A stretch of 64,000 nt of DNA, taken from the NCBI RefSeq assembly GCF_017308975.1, contig NZ_JADWPD010000002.1, positions 372,001 through 436,000 on the forward strand. Direction: 5' to 3'. Made by a program: the position numbers and the translations under genes. This DNA is from Amycolatopsis sp. MtRt-6 (lineage in GTDB: Bacteria > Actinomycetota > Actinomycetes > Mycobacteriales > Pseudonocardiaceae). Shown here one piece after another: positions 56,622 through 64,000 of this stretch (position 1 is its first letter; each line of letters opens with the position of its first letter). A model generated the notes under the pieces. That model was not told the DNA's origin. It saw only the letters and a program-made list of their open reading frames with translations, and did not search any database.

Positions 56622-57368
56622 TCACCGGCCGAAGAGGCGGCGCTGGATCTCCCGGCGGTAGTCCTCCAGGGTGTTGTCCAGGTGGACACCGGCGGCGTGG
56701 GCCGCCGCGTCCGGGTCGCCGTCCCGGATCGCCCGGTAGATCGCGGCGTGCTCGTCGATCGCGCCCGCCGCGTGCCCGCCGATCGCGCCGGACATCCCGA
56801 TGATGTTCGACTGGCGTTGCAGGCGGCGGGCTTCGCGCACGGCCGCGACGAGGAACTGGTTGTGCGACGCGGCGGCGATCCCGGCGTGGAAGTCGTCGTC
56901 GCCGGCGTCGAACAGCGAGTACTGCCCGCTCAGGTGGCCGTGCCGGCAGGTCTCGGCGGCGGCCTCGATCGCGCGCAGCTCCGCGGGGGTGGCGTTGGCC
57001 GCGGCCAGGCGGCTGGCCGCCGTCTCCTGGATCCGGCGGAACTCGAAGAGCATGTAGACGTGGTCGAGATCGGTGGGCAGGAAGAACGCGCCCCACCGGG
57101 ACCCGCCGAGCATGCCCTCGTCGTCGGAGACATACAGCCCACGTCCTTTGTGCGCTCGCACCCGGCCGATGGCCGAGAGGATCTTGACGGCCTCCCGCAC
57201 CATGGTCCGGCTCGTTCCCATCCGCGCCGCCAGCTCGTTCTCGGTCGGCATCCGATCGCCGGGCCGCAGTTCCAGTTCGGCGATCAGCCGGAGGATCTGC
57301 TCCGCCACGACTTCGTAGCCGGGGCGGTACGGGACAGGCGGTGCTACTACTTCCTCGTCACGGGTCAC
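56622..57368 (-). CDS. GntR-family regulator (FCD type)
   Basis: A 248-residue regulator. The winged helix spans residues 12-70 (VVAEQILRLIAELELRPGDRMPTENELAARMGTSRTMVREAVKI region, then GRVRAHKGRGLYVSDD). The FCD domain follows with FEFRRIQETAASRLAAANA, DDDFHAGIAAASHNQ and EHAAIYRAIRDGDPDAA, keeping the His and Asp residues that often bind a metal. Uronates and other sugar acids are common ligands of this group. The GTG at 57368 is preferred because the conserved domain starts right after it. Two related CAATGAGYATG sites lie upstream. It lies 80 bp before the esterase operon in the same direction. Confidence 0.87.
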   Translation of the reverse strand: MTRDEEVVAPPVPYRPGYEVVAEQILRLIAELELRPGDRMPTENELAARMGTSRTMVREAVKILSAIGRVRAHKGRGLYVSDDEGMLGGSRWGAFFLPTDLDHVYMLFEFRRIQETAASRLAAANATPAELRAIEAAAETCRHGHLSGQYSLFDAGDDDFHAGIAAASHNQFLVAAVREARRLQRQSNIIGMSGAIGGHAAGAIDEHAAIYRAIRDGDPDAAAHAAGVHLDNTLEDYRREIQRRLFGR

Positions 57369-57371
57369 GCA

Positions 57372-57386
57372 ATGAGTATGACCAAT
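57372..57386. promoter_or_regulatory. GntR site candidate, proximal
   Basis: ATGAGTATGACCAAT lies directly before the GntR start codon and shares CAATGAGYATG with the palindrome at 57493-57506. It may be an autoregulatory half-conserved site. Confidence 0.45.
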
Positions 57387-57492
57387 AACTCCGGGCAGCA
57401 CCTTACCTCGCTCACCCGCCATCCGGTCAATCTTTGTCAGACCGACCTGAAAATTACATCCCCGGCGCCCGCCGCGGCACCGGGACGGAGCA

Positions 57493-57506
57493 ATGAGCAT
57501 GCTCAT
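57493..57506. promoter_or_regulatory. GntR site candidate, distal palindrome
   Basis: ATGAGCATGCTCAT is a perfect 14-bp palindrome in the divergent gap between the GntR gene and the beta-helix protein, with the same ATGAGYAT half-site as 57372-57386. Confidence 0.5.
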
Positions 57507-57577
57507 CGCTTGACGCCGTGGAGGCGCGCTGTTCTCATGGATCACCGACCCACCAACGGAAAACCGTCAAGCACCCT

Positions 57578-57588
57578 CGAAACTTTCG
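57578..57588. promoter_or_regulatory. BxlR/XlnR-type box, copy 1
   Basis: CGAAACTTTCG is a perfect inverted repeat of the CGAA(A)-N-(T)TTCG type bound by Streptomyces xylan/xylobiose repressors. It lies about 170 bp before the beta-helix protein. A second perfect copy occurs at 62331-62341. Confidence 0.6.
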
Positions 57589-57620
57589 ATCGCCGGCCGA
57601 GCCCCGCCGCCGGCGGATGA

Positions 57621-60113
<2,493 letters not shown>

Positions 60114-60120
60114 CGCCCCA

Positions 60121-60196
60121 AGGCCACATTGGGTGCGTTGAACGCACCGAAGGCCACATTGGGTGCGTTGAACGCACCGAAGGCCACATTGGGGTG
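60121..60196. repeat. 30-bp tandem palindromic repeat
   Basis: Two exact 30-bp units (60121-60150 and 60151-60180) begin AGGCCACATTGGGTGCGTTG, and a third is cut off after about 16 bp. Each contains GGTGCGTT-G-AACGCACC, an 8-bp stem around one base. They start 7 bp after the beta-helix stop codon and directly abut a broken lectin remnant. Confidence 0.85.
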
Positions 60197-60268
60197 GACC
60201 GGCGCCACCAGCCAGCAGTGGCACCCAACGGCAGCACGAACAACCAGTGGACCATCACCGGCGTGTGA
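60195..60268 (+). pseudogene. decayed ricin-lectin fragment
   Basis: TGG at 60195 reads WTGATSQQWH in one frame, and from 60227 a different frame reads NGSTNNQWTITGV then TGA. Both are QxW pieces of a ricin B-like repeat, now separated by a frameshift and lacking an upstream coding region. It looks like the 3' remnant of a lectin domain whose remainder was lost or displaced at the 30-bp repeat. Confidence 0.6.
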
Positions 60269-60291
60269 CGGCCGACCAGCGAGGAGACGAG

Positions 60292-61377
60292 ATGCGAACA
60301 CGGCTCAGGTGGCTCGCCGCGGCCGCGGCGGTCCTGGCCGGCGCCGTCCTGCCGGGCACCGCCACCGCCGATTCGAACGGCGGGGTCCGGGTCATGCCGC
60401 TGGGCGACTCCATCACCGAAGGCACGCAGGTGCCCGGCGGGTACCGGATCGGGCTCTGGCAGCGGGTCACGGCGGGCGGGTACCAGGTGGACTTCACCGG
60501 CTCGCAGGCCAACGGCCCCGCCACCCTCGGCGATCGCGACCACGAGGGGCACCCGGGCTGGCGCATCGACCAGATCGACGCGAACATCGTCTCCTGGCTG
60601 CGCACCAGCACCCCGCACACGGTCCTGTTGCACATCGGCACCAACGACGTCCTGCAGAACCACGACGTCGCGGGCGCCCCCGCCCGCCTGTCGGCCCTGG
60701 TCGACCGCATCACCGCGACCGCACCGGACGCCGAGGTGTTCGTCGCGACGATCATCCCGCTGGCCAACAGCGGCCAGGAAGCCGCCGGGCGCGCCTTCAA
60801 CGCCACGATCCCCGGAATGGTGCAGAGCAAGCGGAACGCCGGCAAGCACGTGCACCTGGTGGACATGCACGCCGCACTGACCACCGCCGACCTGATCGAC
60901 GGCGTCCACCCCACGGCCACGGGCTACGACAAGATGGCCGCGAAGTGGTACGCCGCGCTGCAGTCGGTTCCGGGCAGCATCGGCACCCCGGGACAGTCCT
61001 CGACAACACAGCTCGTCGGTGTGCAGTCGGGCCGGTGCGCCGACGTCCCTTCCGCCGCCGACGGCACCCCGGTGCAGCTGGCCGACTGTGCCGGAGCGCC
61101 GTGGACGCGCACCGGCAGGCAGCTGACGACCGCGGGGAACAAGTGCCTGGACGCGTCGGGCCAGGGCACGGCCGACGGGACGCCGGTGATCATCTGGACC
61201 TGCTCCGGCCAGGCCAACCAGCAGTGGAACGTCAACGCCGACGGGACGATCACCGGCGTGCAGTCCGGCCGGTGCCTCGACGCGACCGGGCAGGGCACCA
61301 CCGCCGGCACCCGGCTGATCCTGTGGACCTGCCACGGGCAGGCGAACCAGAAGTGGACGCTGCGAGCGGCCGGCTGA
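60292..61377 (+). CDS. secreted SGNH-hydrolase esterase with ricin lectin
   Basis: A 361-residue exported enzyme. After the signal peptide (1-27) the SGNH blocks are VMPLGDSITEG (nucleophile Ser near residue 42), a Gly in block II, LLHIGTNDVLQ (oxyanion Asn near 122) and DGVHPTATGYDKMA (catalytic Asp and His near 205). This pattern fits CE3-like acetylxylan esterases and related GDSL enzymes. A C-terminal ricin B-like lectin (about 240-361) has QxW repeats (ANQQWNVNADG, ANQKWTLR) almost identical to those of the neighbouring enzymes. The ATG at 60292 follows GAGGAGACG. Confidence 0.88.
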   Translation: MRTRLRWLAAAAAVLAGAVLPGTATADSNGGVRVMPLGDSITEGTQVPGGYRIGLWQRVTAGGYQVDFTGSQANGPATLGDRDHEGHPGWRIDQIDANIVSWLRTSTPHTVLLHIGTNDVLQNHDVAGAPARLSALVDRITATAPDAEVFVATIIPLANSGQEAAGRAFNATIPGMVQSKRNAGKHVHLVDMHAALTTADLIDGVHPTATGYDKMAAKWYAALQSVPGSIGTPGQSSTTQLVGVQSGRCADVPSAADGTPVQLADCAGAPWTRTGRQLTTAGNKCLDASGQGTADGTPVIIWTCSGQANQQWNVNADGTITGVQSGRCLDATGQGTTAGTRLILWTCHGQANQKWTLRAAG

Positions 61378-61488
61378 CCGGCTCGTTCCCCATTGTGCCC
61401 GGGCCACGGGAACGCATTCGGAAAATCGATCACGGCCACCCTCTTTGCTCCGGCCGCCCGCTGTGGTTACATCGAAAGCGATTCCGGT

Positions 61489-61502
61489 TGAGAGCGCTCC
61501 CA
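61489..61502. promoter_or_regulatory. CebR-type box
   Basis: TGAGAGCGCTCCCA matches the Streptomyces CebR operator TGGGAGCGCTCCCA at 13 of 14 positions. It lies 30-43 bp before the GH12 endoglucanase, a classical target of the cellobiose-responsive repressor. Confidence 0.75.
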
Positions 61503-61531
61503 GAAAATGCCACAACGACGTGGAGGAAACC

Positions 61532-62278
61532 ATGAAGCTGAGGAACGCCCTGTCCGCGGCGCTGCTCGCCGCGGCCGGTCTCGCGGCCCCGGTCGCCGTC
61601 GCACCGGCCGCGCACGCGGACACGCTGATCTGCGACCAGTACGGCTCGACCACCATCGGCGGCCGGTACGTCGTCATGAACAACCGGTGGGGCAGCAGCG
61701 CGCAGCAGTGCATCAACGTCACCGGCAGCGGGTTCCGGATCCAGACGCAGCAGGGGTCCACCAGCGGCGGGGCACCGTTGTCGTACCCGGCGGTCTACAT
61801 CGGGTGCCACTACACGAACTGCTCCCCCGGCACGAACCTGCCGCGGCAGCTCAGCCGGATCGGCAGCGCGCCGTCGTCGATCTCCTACACCTACACCAGT
61901 GGCGTCTTCAACGCCTCATACGACATCTGGCTGGACCCGACGCCGAAGACCAACGGGGTCAACCAGATGGAGATCATGATCTGGTTCACCCGCACGGGGA
62001 ACATCCAGCCGATCGGTGGCCGGGTCGGCACCACCAGCATCGGCGGCCGGAGCTGGGAAGTGTGGCAGGGCAACAACGGCGGCAACGACGTGGTGTCCTA
62101 CGTGGCCCAGCCCACCATCTCGGGCTGGTCGTTCAACGTCATGGACTTCGTCAACGACGTCGACAACCGCACCCGCGTCGACCGCTCCTGGTACCTCACG
62201 AGCATCCAGGCCGGTTTCGAGCCGTGGAGCGGCGGCGTCGGCCTCGCGGTCAACTCGTTCTCCGCGAGCGTCAACTAG
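61532..62278 (+). CDS. secreted endo-beta-1,4-glucanase, GH12
   Basis: A 248-residue exported enzyme with signal peptide (1-29, PAAHAD). The mature GH12 jelly-roll shows CDQYGSTTIGGRYVVMNNRWG at the N-terminus, SYPAVYIGCHYTNCSP near residue 88, the catalytic nucleophile in NQMEIMIWF near 150 and the acid/base glutamate in AGFEPWSGG near 230. GH12 enzymes cut cellulose or xyloglucan internally. There is no binding module. The ATG at 61532 follows TGGAGGAAACC. A CebR-type box just upstream indicates induction by cello-oligosaccharides; the LacI-like AAAGCGATT next to it may add a second site. Confidence 0.92.
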   Translation: MKLRNALSAALLAAAGLAAPVAVAPAAHADTLICDQYGSTTIGGRYVVMNNRWGSSAQQCINVTGSGFRIQTQQGSTSGGAPLSYPAVYIGCHYTNCSPGTNLPRQLSRIGSAPSSISYTYTSGVFNASYDIWLDPTPKTNGVNQMEIMIWFTRTGNIQPIGGRVGTTSIGGRSWEVWQGNNGGNDVVSYVAQPTISGWSFNVMDFVNDVDNRTRVDRSWYLTSIQAGFEPWSGGVGLAVNSFSASVN

Positions 62279-62330
62279 CGCGGGAACTGTTCCGTCCACA
62301 AAGGATTCCGCCGTCCGGAACTTTTACCGT

Positions 62331-62341
62331 CGAAAGTTTCG
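62331..62341. promoter_or_regulatory. BxlR/XlnR-type box, copy 2
   Basis: CGAAAGTTTCG is a perfect palindrome about 130 bp before the SGNH-CBM2 gene and the GH10 xylanase that follows it. It matches copy 1 except for the central base. A smaller palindrome TGTAACTTACA lies at 62356-62366. Confidence 0.6.
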
Positions 62342-62469
62342 GGCGGCGGGCGAAATGTAACTTACAGGGAAGCCGTGGTCAGAGGTGCCGGTGCCCGGAT
62401 ACGCTGGCTCACCGAGCGGAATACGGCGCGGAATACCCTCCCCGGCCCGCGGCACACGAAGGATTCCCG

Positions 62470-64000
<1,531 letters not shown>

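Noticed and set aside
60121..60196. Possible CRISPR repeats
   Set aside because: The 30-bp units are in direct contact without spacers, so this is a tandem repeat.

Overview
The window looks like a chromosomal accessory region from a high-GC actinomycete, most likely Pseudonocardiales and close to Amycolatopsis. This is inferred from the very GC-rich third codon positions, many GTG/TTG starts, Tat and Sec exported enzymes, ricin-type lectin modules, a DUF222/HNH gene, a latex-clearing protein, and GC-rich palindromic intergenic repeats. No rRNA, tRNA, CRISPR array, integrase or insertion sequence was recognised.

Layout. 1-6.6 kb: a truncated exported protein, an NmrA-like reductase, a zinc alcohol dehydrogenase, a secreted PQQ-type sugar dehydrogenase and an ECF sigma factor fused to its own zinc-finger/membrane module. 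6.9-12.9 kb: a secreted esterase, an acyl-CoA ligase behind a KstR-like box, a small reductase, a Tat-exported intradiol-dioxygenase-like lipoprotein and a SnoaL/PadR pair with two matching operators. 12.8-16.5 kb: a tightly overlapping five-gene operon (small membrane protein, ABC ATPase, ABC permease, histidine kinase, response regulator). 16.6-17.8 kb: a paralogue of the truncated protein at the left edge; both genes carry almost the same 17-bp element upstream. 18.3-23.5 kb: a DUF222/HNH protein, then a GH29-GH84 operon behind a DasR-like box. 23.6-32.8 kb: PPOX protein, GlsB-like membrane protein, streptogrisin-type protease, glycosyltransferase, a 40-residue Cys-containing peptide, a LacI/PhyH divergon with a perfect 26-bp palindrome, a palindromic repeat cluster, a diguanylate cyclase, two tiny ORFs encoding near-identical hexapeptides, and an MFS pump.

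32.9-39.6 kb is a catabolic regulon for 2-pyrone-4,6-dicarboxylate and 4-oxalomesaconate: LigI, LigJ, GalD, a LigK/GalC-type aldolase, a transporter, an NAD(P)-dependent dehydrogenase and a GntR regulator, with three copies of an ATTGTYRACAAT-like operator at its promoters. No ring-cleavage dioxygenase is present, so substrate must arrive from elsewhere in the genome or from outside. 39.7-47.9 kb holds a LuxR-type ATPase regulator, a VOC protein behind an 18-bp palindrome and a huge G/C homopolymer hairpin, a PLP enzyme, a ThDP-dependent oxidase/decarboxylase and an SDR. 47.9-50.4 kb is a divergent pair of a tandem-domain TetR regulator and a latex-clearing (rubber) oxygenase.

50.4-64 kb is a plant-polysaccharide island of secreted, mostly lectin-bearing enzymes: a GH39-like enzyme, a GH54 arabinofuranosidase, a CE1 feruloyl esterase, a beta-helix protein, two SGNH esterases (one with ricin, one with CBM2), a GH12 endoglucanase and a GH10 xylanase running off the right edge. 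LacI and GntR regulators sit inside it. Its upstream regions carry LacI-type CGAACCGGTTCG, BxlR/XlnR-type CGAAANTTTCG and CebR-type boxes, which suggests separate sensing of arabinoxylan, xylan and cellulose breakdown products.
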